Part shown: positions 44,845-54,868 of the stretch, piece by piece
Numbering within the stretch: the first letter of the stretch is position 1
Layout of the letters: each line of letters starts with the position of its first letter
Origin: Saprospiraceae bacterium
GTDB lineage: Bacteria; Bacteroidota; Bacteroidia; Chitinophagales; Saprospiraceae
NCBI GenBank assembly: GCA_016706365.1
Contig: JADJJU010000014.1
Location: 1-64,000, forward strand
Reading direction: 5' to 3'
Length of the DNA: 64,000 bases
The notes under the pieces: generated by a model
Seen by the model: only the letters and a program-made list of their open reading frames with translations
Database searches by the model: none
What the model was told of the DNA's origin: nothing
Translations under genes and position numbers: made by a program

Positions 44845-47083
44845 TCAGCCCGCCCACTTCAGCCTCAAACTATTACTTACTACACTGACACTACTCATTG
44901 CCATAGCAGCTCCGGCAATCATGGGATTTAACAGAAAGCCATTGAACGGATAGAGAATTCCGGCTGCGATTGGGATTCCGATGATGTTGTAGATAAAGGC
45001 CCAAAAAGATTCTGCCGGATAGTTGTTGCAGTTTTGCCGGAGAGTCTTATAGCCATTGGAATTTTTATAAGATCTGAAGAAATAATAGTCATCCTTGCAA
45101 CTTCCATAGCAATATCACTCCCTTTACCCATGGCAATACTTACATCTGCCTGCGCCAATGCAGCGCTGTCATTGATCCCATCCCCCACCATTGCAACCAC
45201 TTTCCCTTGCTGCTGCAGATCGCGGACAAAATTTGCTTTTTGATCAGGTAATGTTTCAGCCTGATAATGCTGGATGCCGGTTTGTTTGGCAATAGCTTTA
45301 GCAGTGTTTTCGTTGTCTCCGGTGAGCATATACACTTCAATTCCACTTTGCTGAAGTTCTCTAATTGCCTGGGCCGAACTTTCTTTAACAGAATCTGCAA
45401 TAGCAATAAGAGCCAGGACATTTTGATTGTCAGCAAACCATACCACCGTTTTTGCTTCAGAGGACCATGATTCTGATTTTTCCAGCAGTTCAGACGGAAT
45501 ACTGATTTCTTTTTCCTGAAGCAAATTTTTATTTCCTGCAAAATATTGCTTGCCATGAATATTAAGAATCGCGCCCTTACCTGTGACGCTTTGAAGATTA
45601 CCGGAAGGCAGGTTTTTTGCCCCTTCCAAATGCTCTGTAATTGCGTCTGCAAGTGGGTGTTCTGATGATTTTTCGAGTGTGTAAAGAATGTCCTTCAGAG
45701 ATTCATTTTCATTCACCCAATGTATATCAGTCACCTTAGGTTTGCCTTCAGTTATTGTCCCAGTTTTGTCGAGAATGAGGACATTGACGTTTTTAGCTAA
45801 TTCAAGACTTTGAGCATCTTTGATCAAAATGCCTTTTTCAGCAGCTCTTCCTATACCTACCATAATTGCGGTCGGAGTCGCCAAACCCAATGCACATGGG
45901 CAGGCGATAATCAGTACAGTCACCATAGCCATTAAGCCCTGGGTGAATCCATTCTCTCCACCAATTATCCACCAGGCGGCAAAGGTGAAAACTGCAATTA
46001 GCATCACTACCGGAACGAAAATAGAAGCTATCTTATCTACCAAATTCTGAACAGGAGCCTTACTGCCCTGAGCGTCTTCTACCATTTTTACAATTCTTGC
46101 CAGCATGGTTCCTTTGCCAACTTTCTCAGCTTTGAAACGAAGACTTCCTTTTTGATTGATAGTTCCCGCATAAACTTTGTCATTTACAGACTTCTGCACA
46201 GCAATTGCTTCGCCACTCAACATACTTTCATCCACATAAGAGCTACCATCTGTGACGACACCATCTACTGCAATTTTTTCTCCGGGTTTCACAGGATAAT
46301 ATTCCCTACTTCGACCGAATCAATCGAAACAAGGACATGATCTCCATTATCCTGAAGAATAGTGACACTACTCGGTTGTAATCCCATCAATTTTCGAATA
46401 GCGGAAGAGGCATTTCCCTTTGCTTTTTCTTCCAGCCATTTTCCTAGTAAAATAAATGCAATGACTACTGCTGCTGCTTCAAAATAAACATGGGGATGGA
46501 TTCCTCTTGCATGCCAAAATTCTGGATTAAGGGTGTTAAATACACTGAATATGTAAGCAACTCCTGTACTGATAGCTACCAGAGTATCCATATTTGCAGT
46601 GCCATGTCGGGCTTGTTTCCAGGCATTGATAAAGAAATTTTTTCCAAACCATAAAATTACTGGAGTGGAGAATACCCACATGACATAGTTGGCATAAGGC
46701 ATATTCATCCAGAACATTCCGATAATCACCACAGGAGTTGCAAGTACCATTGCCCCAATTGTCCTGAATTTCAGTTTGCGGTATGCATCAGATTTTTGAA
46801 TTTCCAAATCCTCTTTGGCAGATTCACTTTCATCGATAAACAAGTCATAACCGACTTCCTGGACTGCTAATCTTAAGCTTTCAGCGGATACCCTTTCGGG
46901 AATGAATTCCACACTGGCAGTAGCAGTGGCCAGATTCACACTCGCAGTCAAAACACCTTCTTGCTGCTTCAATGTTTTTTCAACATGATTCACACATGAA
47001 GCACAGGTCATTCCCTGCACCGGAAATGTTTTTTGAATGCTCTTTACTTTTTGTACTTCTTTCAGATTTGTTTTATCAGCCAT
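44845..47083 (-). CDS. copA: Copper-translocating P-type ATPase, two frameshifts
   Basis: N-terminal HMA with GMTCASC, four membrane segments, then DESMLSGEA, the copper-type metal site CPC (IIACPCALGLATPTAI), phospho-Asp in LDKTGTITEGKP, SEHPLA and GDGINDSAALAQADVSIAMG. The first frame ends at 46289 and the shifted frame at 44928; a third frame restores the last helices (NIIGIPIAAGILYPF, GAAMAMSSVSVVSNSLRL) and stops at 44845. Shifts near 46290 and 45020 (T run). About 745 residues. Exports Cu+. Confidence 0.92.
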
Positions 47084-47230
47084 GATCTTGACAGTTTAAT
47101 TTGATACAAATTTCGCCATAATACTTTGGCTGAAGGTTATGGTATTTTGGGAAAGTGTTGTAAGATTTGGCTTTCCCCTAAAACTATAAGGATTGTTCCC
47201 GTCGTGGCCAGATGATTTTTTAACCTGATA

Positions 47231-47515
47231 ATTATCAAGTACCAACAGGCTATAAACGTAAGCAGAGAGATTTTGATTATTAAGGGTCTCGTTGCATGCA
47301 ACGTGACTACATATAAGATATCAAATAGCTTTTAGCGATTCAAGTACATTTCCCTACCTTCTCTTAATGCATTATTGGCTGTTGATTAACAGCTATCAAA
47401 AGGCTATAAAAGTAAGAACAGAGATTTGGATGATCAAGGGTCAAGTGGTTTGAAATATAACTACATACAAGTTATCAAATAGCTTTTAGTAATACAAGTA
47501 CATTTCCTTATCTAG
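47231..47515 (-). repeat. Imperfect tandem duplication upstream of copA
   Basis: Two copies of a roughly 115-bp block: 47247-47357 and 47401-47513, each starting AGGCTATAAA and including ATCAAATAGCTTTTAG, TAC(A)TACA-like words and CAAGTACATTTCC. Copy 1 has a perfect 14-bp palindrome, CGTTGCATGCAACG (47290-47303). GCTGTTGATTAACAGC (47378-47393) is a 6-bp hairpin between the copies. The block lies between copA and the HMA-AraC gene in a 513-bp gap, so a regulatory role is possible. Confidence 0.6.
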
Positions 47516-47596
47516 TGGGGCTGTTTTACTGCTGTTTAATAATCTCCTCAACTACTAAACTTCTAAACCCTCTGGCTGTTTTCCCCAACGCTTCCA

Positions 47597-48166
47597 TTAG
47601 ATGTCATCCAAATATTTCCTCCTCAAGGTCCTTCCATTCTTAAACTCAGTAGGAGTAAGCCCTGTCACCTTTTTAAACTGATTGCTCAGATACGCCACAC
47701 TGGAATAATTCAACTGATCAGCAATCTGACTGAGTGTCAATTCGTTGTACACCAACAATTCTTTAACCTTTTCTATTTTTTGAGCGATGTAATATTTTTC
47801 AATAGTAATTCCCTCCACCTCCGAAAACAGATTGCTGAGTGAATTATAATCATAATGCAATTTTTCGCTGATCAAACTCGATAAATTATCCCGGATAGGT
47901 TCATCCTGAATATGCACGACTTCAACTATCAGGGATTTAATTTGCTCGATGAGTTTACTTTTTTTGTCATCAATTAGTTCAAAACCCAGCACCTCCAGGT
48001 TCTCGGCCAATTTTAATTTTGTTTTCGGATTAAGAGGATTTGAGATCTCTACCTCGCCCAGCTGAATGGAGTGAACTTCAATTGCCATTGCCTGCAAGAC
48101 ATTTTCGACAGCCATGATACAGCGTCTGCATACCATGTTTTTAATGAACAATCTTTCTTTTGACAT
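47597..48166 (-). CDS. HMA-like/AraC-type transcriptional regulator
   Basis: 189 residues. N-terminal ~70 residues look like a heavy-metal-associated fold with KNMVCRRCIMAVENVL (CxxC). The C-terminal half is an AraC HTH: SEVEGITIEKYYIAQKIEKV, LTLSQIADQLNYSSVAYLS, NQFKKVTGLTPTEF. The metal-binding domain fused to a DNA-binding domain, next to copA, suggests a direct metal sensor. Found in other Bacteroidota copper clusters. It is read toward copA, on the same strand. Confidence 0.82.
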   Translation of the reverse strand: MSKERLFIKNMVCRRCIMAVENVLQAMAIEVHSIQLGEVEISNPLNPKTKLKLAENLEVLGFELIDDKKSKLIEQIKSLIVEVVHIQDEPIRDNLSSLISEKLHYDYNSLSNLFSEVEGITIEKYYIAQKIEKVKELLVYNELTLSQIADQLNYSSVAYLSNQFKKVTGLTPTEFKNGRTLRRKYLDDI

Positions 48167-48215
48167 TAGCGGATAGGTGAATCATTAATTATTCACTTAT
48201 CAAAAGTACATAATG

Positions 48216-48653
48216 CTATGAAAAATTGACACTTGGCTCCAAATGGATTGTGGTTTTTACAGAATTAGAAATTAAACAATTCTTCTCGCTCATCTCAATG
48301 ATGCGGATCGCTTTTTCCTGATTTCCACCTTCAGGTATTGTAACTACAGGTTTCAGGGTAATTTCTGTCACCTGATACTTGCCATCCACCTTGTCCACTT
48401 TGCCACTCGCATGTGAGCTAAAATGAGTGTATTCAAGTTTGGAATTTTCGGCGATGGCCAGGAATGTTGTCATTAGGCAACTGTTTATGGATGCGATGAA
48501 TAGATGCTCCGGTGACCAGATTCCCGGCATGCCTTTTGGAAAATCAGGAGGGGTCGCCACTTCTATTTGCAAGGGCAATTCAGAGGATACTAATGTACCT
48601 TTACGGTCGTGATTCCATTCCAGGTCCAGTTCATATTCGTGCAAAGATTCCAT
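48216..48653 (-). CDS. OsmC family protein
   Basis: 145 residues. The two redox cysteines are in INSCLMTTFLAIAEN and SEKNCLISNSV, a normal OsmC/Ohr spacing, with the GIWSPEHLFIASI segment. OsmC/Ohr proteins reduce organic hydroperoxides. It lies between the HMA-AraC gene and the DnaJ-like gene on the same strand, so it may be part of a metal/oxidant-stress operon. Confidence 0.85.
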   Translation of the reverse strand: MESLHEYELDLEWNHDRKGTLVSSELPLQIEVATPPDFPKGMPGIWSPEHLFIASINSCLMTTFLAIAENSKLEYTHFSSHASGKVDKVDGKYQVTEITLKPVVTIPEGGNQEKAIRIIEMSEKNCLISNSVKTTIHLEPSVNFS

Positions 48654-48690
48654 GATGCTTATTAATTTTAAATTATTTAATTTGAATGAA

Positions 48691-49581
48691 TCAGAATGAT
48701 ATCCTGGCCAGCTCCTCGAACAGTTTCTTTTGTTGTTCGTTGAGTTTTGAAGGAATTTTCACCTGATAAGTTATATACAAGTCTCCGAATTGCCCTTCTT
48801 TTTTATAGACAGGAAACCCCTTTCCTTTCAATCTAACTTTGGATCCATTCTGTGTTCCTGCTGCAATTTTGAGTTTTATTTTGCCATTCATTGTATCAAT
48901 TGTTACGTCTGAACCCAGAACGGCAGAAAAGAGATCAATTTCTTTGGTTATAAATAAATCATCGCCCTCTCTGCTAAATGGCGTGTTGTTGGTGATTTGA
49001 AAAGTAATGAGCAAGTCGCCGGCAGGACCTCCATTGAGACCCTTGCCCCCCTGACCTTTTAGTCTTATTGTTTGTCCGTCCGATATTCCTGCCGGAATGG
49101 TTATTCTGATGGCTTTTCCATCCAGATTGAATGTTTGCTGATGCGTTTTGTAGGCTTCCTCAAGACTTAGTTTCATGCTGCTATTGTAGTCATTTCCTTT
49201 CAGCTTTACCTCGGAACGGCGACCGGCCTGTCGTCCAAACATCGATTCAAAAAAGTCAGAAAAGTCATATTCACCAAAGGAATCAGCTTGAGACTGACGA
49301 CCGGATCTCGCACCATGTTGTTGTCTGGATTTCTGATATTGTTCGTATTCCTCTCCACGTTCCCAGTCTTTTCCATACTTGTCGTATTTCTTGCGTTTTT
49401 CCGGGTCGCTCAGCACTTCATTGGCTTCATTGATACGCTGGAATTTCAATCCTGCATCCTTATCATTCGGATTGAGATCGGGATGATGTTTTCTGGCAAG
49501 TTTACGATATGCTTTCTTGATGTCTTCAGTGCTGGCACTTTTGCTCAGCCCCAGTACATTGTAATAGTCTATAAATTCCAT
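48691..49581 (-). CDS. CbpA-like DnaJ-domain protein
   Basis: 296 residues. J domain with YYNVLGLSKSASTEDIKKAY and HPD in RKHHPDLNPNDK, a G/S/Q-rich linker, FDFSDFFESMFG-like DFSDFFESMFG, and the two client-binding beta domains (ITIPAGISDGQTIRLKGQGG, NGSKVRLKGKGFPVYK). No zinc-finger domain, as in CbpA. It is a co-chaperone for DnaK; CbpA also binds curved DNA in E. coli. Confidence 0.9.
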   Translation of the reverse strand: MEFIDYYNVLGLSKSASTEDIKKAYRKLARKHHPDLNPNDKDAGLKFQRINEANEVLSDPEKRKKYDKYGKDWERGEEYEQYQKSRQQHGARSGRQSQADSFGEYDFSDFFESMFGRQAGRRSEVKLKGNDYNSSMKLSLEEAYKTHQQTFNLDGKAIRITIPAGISDGQTIRLKGQGGKGLNGGPAGDLLITFQITNNTPFSREGDDLFITKEIDLFSAVLGSDVTIDTMNGKIKLKIAAGTQNGSKVRLKGKGFPVYKKEGQFGDLYITYQVKIPSKLNEQQKKLFEELARISF

Positions 49582-49607
49582 AATGAGGATTGAATTATTT
49601 TATCAGT

Positions 49608-50030
49608 TCAATAATTAATTACGGGTAAACTCGGTTTAATTAATAGTAATCCGAGCACTACCAGTAGCATACCTATGATTCCCATTATTACCTGCATCAT
49701 ACTGAATGTCTGAATCATAATTATTTGAATTAGCAACCAACCTAACAAAATACTTCCTTCTAATGTTACCAAATGTGCTGAATACCGTGCATTAAATATC
49801 AACATGATTGCAATAAGCAGACTGAACTGACCAATCACATTAAACAGAAAAAGTCCGGGGATCAGAAAATCTTTGAAGGGCCCGACCTGTAGCAATTCAG
49901 TGCTCATCCCCAGACTACTTCCTGTGGGGTCGAGTATGAGAGAAAGCCCGCCATATACTGCACTGAATCCATTAAGAAGCAGTACCAGGAGGGTAAATTT
50001 CTTGAGTTTGAGGTTAAATTTTCGGGGCAT
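49608..50030 (-). CDS. Four-helix membrane protein, unknown
   Basis: 140 residues with four hydrophobic segments (FTLLVLLLNGFSAVYGGLS, FLIPGLFLFNVIGQFSLLIA, LEGSILLGWLLIQIIMIQTF, MGIIGMLLVVLGLLLI). No family recognised. It precedes the DnaJ gene by 26 bp on the same strand. Confidence 0.65.
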   Translation of the reverse strand: MPRKFNLKLKKFTLLVLLLNGFSAVYGGLSLILDPTGSSLGMSTELLQVGPFKDFLIPGLFLFNVIGQFSLLIAIMLIFNARYSAHLVTLEGSILLGWLLIQIIMIQTFSMMQVIMGIIGMLLVVLGLLLIKPSLPVINY

Positions 50031-50455
50031 ACAATCAGATTCTGGAGATTAATCCAATATTATTCATTTCGATCCCGAAATTTAGAGTGAATATTCACTT
50101 TGGAGTATGACAACGGTCAGGGAGGGGGATGAGGTTTGTCAATATCTAATCTAAAGGTTATTGTTTTTCCAAATTGGGCATCAGCTGAAGAAACGATAAA
50201 AGGACAATATGAATCCTGTTAATCCCATCCCGGTCAATTTGATTATCTATTTGACTTATCCAGTTTTTTCACAGCAATTTCAATTGAAATAAATATCTTG
50301 ATTTGTCCAATTTAATTGGGAGTTTTCAAACAAAATATATTCAACTTTGAGAAATTGACAAGAGCCTATAATTGTATTTTCAAAAGCATTTATTTGAATG
50401 TGCCTTGATTAATAGAATACGGAGATTAGCCTAACAAATTAAACCATGCTAGGTT
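50031..50455. other. Intergenic, no feature seen
   Basis: 425 bp between two minus-strand genes. AT-rich, with no ORF, no palindrome or repeat and no terminator-like hairpin that I could see. Confidence 0.5.
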
Positions 50456-51334
50456 TTAAAATTGGAAAACAACGTCGATATAGGGAATTCCAAAAATAAT
50501 ATAATCTGAAATCCATGAATTGTTGATGAATGCTAAGTCCACTGCAAGCTTTTCTCCGAAAAATCGGATACCATATGAATAATATTTTGAATACTCACTA
50601 CCGGGAATGAACCAATTTTCTGTTACTAAGGCCGCCTTTTTAGATATTCGTGTCATTCCAGAAACAGTAACTGTAGGATTTTTAGAAAATCTACCTCCTA
50701 TAAATCCCCATCCAATGCTGCCTGTAAGATTGTGGTCTGGAGTTCCAAATGTTCCAATCGCATAAGTTATTCCCAAACCACCAGATAGCGTAGTTCCAAG
50801 CAAAACTCCTCCTCCGGCGTGAAACTTATCGGTTATTTTATAACCTATCTTCGGATTGATAAAAAAAATTGGATTAACACTACCTGCAGAGATTAAAGAT
50901 AATAGTTCAAGACCCGCTCCGATTGAAATATTATCTGTAATACCATAATTGAAAGAGTTAAATATCAGATTACTATTCTGATAATACCCTTCTCCTTTCT
51001 TTAAATTAAATGCAGATGGTCCTAATAAATACCTTGTCGAATTTGGATTAGGAAACCAATACTTTCCGTTTTTGAAATTTGATATATTAAGTTCAGTTAT
51101 GCTTTTGAGTTTTATTATTGGAATTTCAATTTGTTGAATTGATGCAGTTTTAACTACCAATTGAACTGAGTCTTTTTGTAGAATTTTACATATAATAATA
51201 GTCCCATCGGTAAGTTCTATATTATACATCTTAAGTGTGTCAATAGGTTCCTGGAAACTTACTTTTTGACCAAATGCATTTGAAGCAATGCATAATAATA
51301 TAGCAAGAAATAAATAGAGTGTTAAGTTTTTCAT
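50456..51334 (-). CDS. Outer-membrane beta-barrel-like protein
   Basis: 292 residues. Signal peptide (LTLYLFLAILLCIASNAFGQ). A short N-terminal domain with TIIICKILQKDS, then amphipathic beta strands (YYQNSNLIFNSFNYGI, NISIGAGLELLSLISAG, KFHAGGGVLLGTTLSGGLGI) ending in VVFQF, a barrel-type terminal aromatic signature. Unknown family; probably an outer-membrane channel or sensor. Confidence 0.65.
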   Translation of the reverse strand: MKNLTLYLFLAILLCIASNAFGQKVSFQEPIDTLKMYNIELTDGTIIICKILQKDSVQLVVKTASIQQIEIPIIKLKSITELNISNFKNGKYWFPNPNSTRYLLGPSAFNLKKGEGYYQNSNLIFNSFNYGITDNISIGAGLELLSLISAGSVNPIFFINPKIGYKITDKFHAGGGVLLGTTLSGGLGITYAIGTFGTPDHNLTGSIGWGFIGGRFSKNPTVTVSGMTRISKKAALVTENWFIPGSEYSKYYSYGIRFFGEKLAVDLAFINNSWISDYIIFGIPYIDVVFQF

Positions 51335-51621
51335 TTTTGGCGATAGTTAATACAAGATGTATTTTTTTTATCAAATGTCATGTTATCGACAATCAGACTT
51401 TTTAATTTTTGCGTGTCTGAAGGTACAAAGGTTCCATCATTTAAGTGCTTGATTTTCGCGTTCGCAACTAATAACACATATTTTTTTCGCACATATGGAG
51501 AATCAGAAACAGAAGTGGCAGATATTTAATTAATAAAAGCAGCTCAGTGAAAATAGGTCTGAACTCGTGCAAGCTTTCTGAGTTTTTATTGTTTATTTAA
51601 GAAAAATAAAGTGCTTTCGAT

Positions 51622-52169
51622 ATGCAAAAACAAGTATTATTAATACATGGGGGCGGCGGAGAGGAAGATTTTAAGGCAGATGCATTGCTAGCCGATTCAT
51701 TGCGGAAAAATTTAGGTGAATCTTTTACAGTACATTATCCTTTCCTGGAAGATGATGAATCATCTCCTGATTTTGGAAGGATAAATCAAATTCATGAAGC
51801 ACTTTCTTCACTGACGGGAGAAATCATTTTGGTTGACATTCTCTGGGTGCTTCTATGATTTTGAAATACCTTTCAGAAAATCCAACTCAAAAAAAGTTTG
51901 CCGGCCTATTTCTTATTTCAACACCTTTCTGGAGTGGGGATGAAGATTGGAAGCAAGGCCTTAAATTGATAGAAAATTTGGTAGATAAATTGCCTCAGGA
52001 CGTTCCGGTTTTCCTGTATCATTGCCTGGATGATGAAGTTGTTCCATTTGATCACTTCAGAGAATATGCCCGACATCTTCCTGCAGCAACTTTACGTGAA
52101 ATAAAGAGTGGAGGTCATCAACTTAATAATGATATGAGCTTAATTGCTGAAGATATAAAGTCATTATGA
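51622..52169 (+). CDS. Alpha/beta hydrolase (RBBP9-like), frameshifted
   Basis: Two frames: 51622 to about 51836 (KQVLLIHGGGGEEDFKADAL) and 51840 to 52169. With one added G near 51836 the join reads ILVGHSLGASMILKYL, the nucleophile elbow. Later DDEVVPFDHFREYARHLP (acid) and GGHQLNND (His). About 182 residues. Function unknown. It overlaps the methyltransferase start (52166). Confidence 0.78.
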
Positions 52170-52756
52170 CTGAAATGGATAAATCAAACGGTTATGAGAA
52201 AGTAGCCACAAAATTCATTTCACATCGTGAACTAAGCAATAATGCAATCGGCCTATCGGCTGTAAGAAAATGGGCAAGATCACTTCCTAAGGATGCAGTT
52301 GTTTTAGATCTTGGTTGCGGGACAGGTATTCCAATTTCGAAAGTACTGCTGGATGAAGGAATGGAGGTTTTTGGAATTGATGCCTCATCAACTTTGAGCA
52401 AGGCTTTTCAGAAAAATTTTCCGAATGCTCAAGTTGCTTGTGATTCAGTTGAAGACTCCAAATTTTTTAATCGAACATTTGACGCAATCATCTCCTGGGG
52501 CCTGATTTTTTTATTATCCAAAGAGGCTCAGGAAAAAGTAATAAATAAAGCTTCAGAGGCTTTGAATCCCGGAGGAAAATTACTTTTCACATCTCCTTCA
52601 CAAAATACAGAGTGGACAGATGTTTTAACAGGGCATAATTCTTTTTCCCTTGGTGCTGAGAAGTATACTGAAATTCTTTCTTCATCAGGATTAAAATTGA
52701 TTGATACATTTGAAGATGAAGGGGGCAACCATTATTATAGTGCGATTAAAATTTGA
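52166..52756 (+). CDS. Class I SAM-dependent methyltransferase
   Basis: 196 residues. SAM-binding motif I VVLDLGCGTGIP, then FGIDASSTL (motif II), FDAIISWGLIFLL and the GGKLLFTSPS strand. The substrate cannot be told. Start ATG overlaps the hydrolase stop (ATGA), so the two are coupled. Confidence 0.85.
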   Translation: MTEMDKSNGYEKVATKFISHRELSNNAIGLSAVRKWARSLPKDAVVLDLGCGTGIPISKVLLDEGMEVFGIDASSTLSKAFQKNFPNAQVACDSVEDSKFFNRTFDAIISWGLIFLLSKEAQEKVINKASEALNPGGKLLFTSPSQNTEWTDVLTGHNSFSLGAEKYTEILSSSGLKLIDTFEDEGGNHYYSAIKI

Positions 52757-52880
52757 TTCTCAATAATTAGAAAAGTTTAAGCGGGCAAATCTTTCATAAT
52801 CCAGGGAATTAAAATCAATCATCCATCTAAAATCCGTACATCAGTTGTACTGTAGCTTGCTGCAATAATTATTAGAATTT

Positions 52881-53345
52881 ATGGAAGTTATACAATTTAA
52901 AACCGTCCACCTGATCGGTCTGACCCTGAAAGCGAATGAATCAAATCAGGATGATATATCCAGACAAGCATATGGTCAATTATGGCAAACATTTGAAGAC
53001 AGCGATTTTTACGATATAATTCCTAACAAAATTGGGAATGAAATCCTGGCTGTCTATCACTCATATGATGAGGAGTTCGAAGGCTCATTTCAATACTTTG
53101 TTGGTTGTAAGGTCATACAAGGAACCGAAGTTCCTGATGGACTGGAAAGTTTAGAGATTCCGTCAGGTATGTATGCCAAATTTACAGTTCATGGAGAGAT
53201 CCCTGAATGCACAACAACTGCCTGGAAATCTATAGGAGGCGCTGTCCCCGACAGAACATATATTGTAGATTTTGAGGTATATGATGAACGGTCTGCTGAC
53301 AGGGATAATGCGATCATAGATATTTTTCTTTCCGTTAATAAATAA
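52881..53345 (+). CDS. GyrI-like effector-binding protein
   Basis: 154 residues with the SOUL/GyrI-like fold pattern: VHLIGLTLKAN, YGQLWQTFEDSDFYDIIPN, FQYFVGCKV, IPSGMYAKFTVHG, and DFEVYDERSADRDNAIIDI. These bind small hydrophobic or cationic ligands, either as sensors or hydrolases. No DNA-binding part is attached here. Confidence 0.82.
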   Translation: MEVIQFKTVHLIGLTLKANESNQDDISRQAYGQLWQTFEDSDFYDIIPNKIGNEILAVYHSYDEEFEGSFQYFVGCKVIQGTEVPDGLESLEIPSGMYAKFTVHGEIPECTTTAWKSIGGAVPDRTYIVDFEVYDERSADRDNAIIDIFLSVNK

Positions 53346-53439
53346 TGTCCTGCTCTTTACTGCAATCCTGAAAGCTATTATCTCAAAACTATAATTGATT
53401 ATATACCTTTAGCTTTTTGACTATAATTCATAAAGTAAT

Positions 53440-54069
53440 ATGGCAGCTTTACAGGCATTCAAGCAAATTTTTGAAAGCGCTCTGATTTCAGAACTGGAAT
53501 CTACAGGAAAAGAAATGAGTGTCAAATCCGGAGATATTATCATGGAAATTGGACAGACGGTGAGGTTCATGCCAATAATTTTGACCGGAACGGTTAAAAT
53601 TGTAAGGCTTGACGATGAAGGAAGGGAACTGCTTCTGTATTATGTTCAGGCAAATGAGAGTTGTGCTATGACATTCACCTGCTGCATGCAGCAACAAGCT
53701 TCTGAGATAAGGGCTGTCGCTGAGGATGATGTGGATATGCTCCTCATTCCTATTGCTGTTATGGATGAATGGTTGGTAAAATATCCTTCCTGGAAAAATT
53801 TCGTAATGAGAACTATCCGTAATAGATTTAATGAATTACTCAAAACTATAGATCAGATTGCTTTCCAAAAGCTGGACGAAAGACTTGTTCACTATCTGAA
53901 AGAAAAATCTAAAGCTACGGGATCTTCTTTGGTCAATCTCTCACATGAACAAATTGCCTCCGAGCTGGCAACTTCCAGAGTGGTCATCTCGAGACTCCTT
54001 AAGAAGCTGGAAAATGATCAAAAAGTATTGCTATACAGAAATCAAATCAAACTCCTCAGAGCTTTGTAA
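53440..54069 (+). CDS. Crp/Fnr-family regulator
   Basis: 209 residues. cNMP-binding-like beta-roll (GDIIMEIGQTVRFMPIILTG) and a C-terminal winged HTH (LSHEQIASELATSRVVISRLL). Two adjacent cysteines, TCCMQQ, lie in the middle of the sensory part; no N-terminal Fe-S cysteine cluster. It heads the run DUF2892, DUF6132, rhodanese, rhodanese and probably controls it. Confidence 0.88.
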   Translation: MAALQAFKQIFESALISELESTGKEMSVKSGDIIMEIGQTVRFMPIILTGTVKIVRLDDEGRELLLYYVQANESCAMTFTCCMQQQASEIRAVAEDDVDMLLIPIAVMDEWLVKYPSWKNFVMRTIRNRFNELLKTIDQIAFQKLDERLVHYLKEKSKATGSSLVNLSHEQIASELATSRVVISRLLKKLENDQKVLLYRNQIKLLRAL

Positions 54070-54137
54070 CTTTTGTCACGCAGATCCTTTCCCGAATAGC
54101 TGATCTTTGATGTATTATTCAAACAAAAATCAGCTTT

Positions 54138-54347
54138 ATGAACGCCAACATGGGAACAACCGACAAAATAGTAAGGATACTTCTGGCCGCATTGGTTATT
54201 GTCTTATACTTTACTAGTGTTATTTCAGGATTGACTGCCATTATTTTACTTGTGGTTGCAGGTATTTTTATTGTCACCAGTTTTATCAGTTTCTGTCCCC
54301 TGTATTACCCATTCGGCATTTCTACCCGAAATAAATCAGCTCATTAA
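54138..54347 (+). CDS. DUF2892 membrane protein
   Basis: 69 residues: N-terminal MGTTDKIVRILLAALVI and a second helix (GLTAIILLVVAGIFIVTSFI) ending FCPLYYPFGIST, a family signature of the YgaP-like two-helix domain. In YgaP it is fused to rhodanese; here two rhodanese genes follow. Role in sulfur/redox handling is inferred. Confidence 0.88.
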   Translation: MNANMGTTDKIVRILLAALVIVLYFTSVISGLTAIILLVVAGIFIVTSFISFCPLYYPFGISTRNKSAH

Positions 54348-54375
54348 ATCAAGTTTCATTCAATTAAATAACAAT

Positions 54376-54600
54376 ATGACTTTTGTCAAAAAATATCAGT
54401 GGACTATAATTGGTCTTGCAATTGGCTCCATTTTCGGAGCGCTGTATTATCATTTTGTCGGCTGCTCATCAGGTAGCTGCAGTATCTCCTCCAATCCATT
54501 TAATATGACTGCATATGGAGCATTAATGGGTGGACTTTTATTCAGCAACTTTAAATCAAAATCAGTTTCTACAACATCAAAAACTCAGGAAAATGAATAA
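54376..54600 (+). CDS. DUF6132 family membrane protein
   Basis: 74 residues: YQWTIIGLAIGSIFGALYYH, a GCSSGSCSISSNP cysteine segment, then YGALMGGLLFSNF. Small two-helix protein typical of Bacteroidota sulfur-related clusters. Start at ATG 54376; the 8-bp overlap with the next gene points to coupling. Confidence 0.8.
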   Translation: MTFVKKYQWTIIGLAIGSIFGALYYHFVGCSSGSCSISSNPFNMTAYGALMGGLLFSNFKSKSVSTTSKTQENE

Positions 54601-54847
54601 CCAGGCAAAAACAATTATCGATGTAAGAACTCCCGCTGAATTTCAGGGAGGACATGTAGCAGGCAGTATCAATATTCCATTACAGGAAGTTCAAAGCAAG
54701 TTGGAAGATATCAAATCCATGGACCAGCCTATTATATTGTGTTGTGCCAGTGGCAACAGAAGCGGCCAGGCTACTAATTTCTTAAAAAGCTGCGGCGTTG
54801 ACTGTGAAAACGGAGGCAGCTGGCTGGATGTAAATGCCCAATTCTAA
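54593..54847 (+). CDS. Single-domain rhodanese 1
   Basis: 84 residues. TIIDVRTPAEFQGGHVAGSIN and the active-site Cys in ILCCASGNRSGQA, a double-Cys loop. Transfers sulfane sulfur or works on thiols. The ATG at 54593 lies inside the previous gene. Confidence 0.88.
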   Translation: MNNQAKTIIDVRTPAEFQGGHVAGSINIPLQEVQSKLEDIKSMDQPIILCCASGNRSGQATNFLKSCGVDCENGGSWLDVNAQF

Positions 54848-54868
54848 ACTTTTTAGTTAAAAAAAATA

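Noticed and set aside
44636..44953. 105-aa ORF across hairpin array D and the copA end
   Set aside because: Its middle is the antisense reading of the repeat and its end is antisense to copA; no coding evidence.
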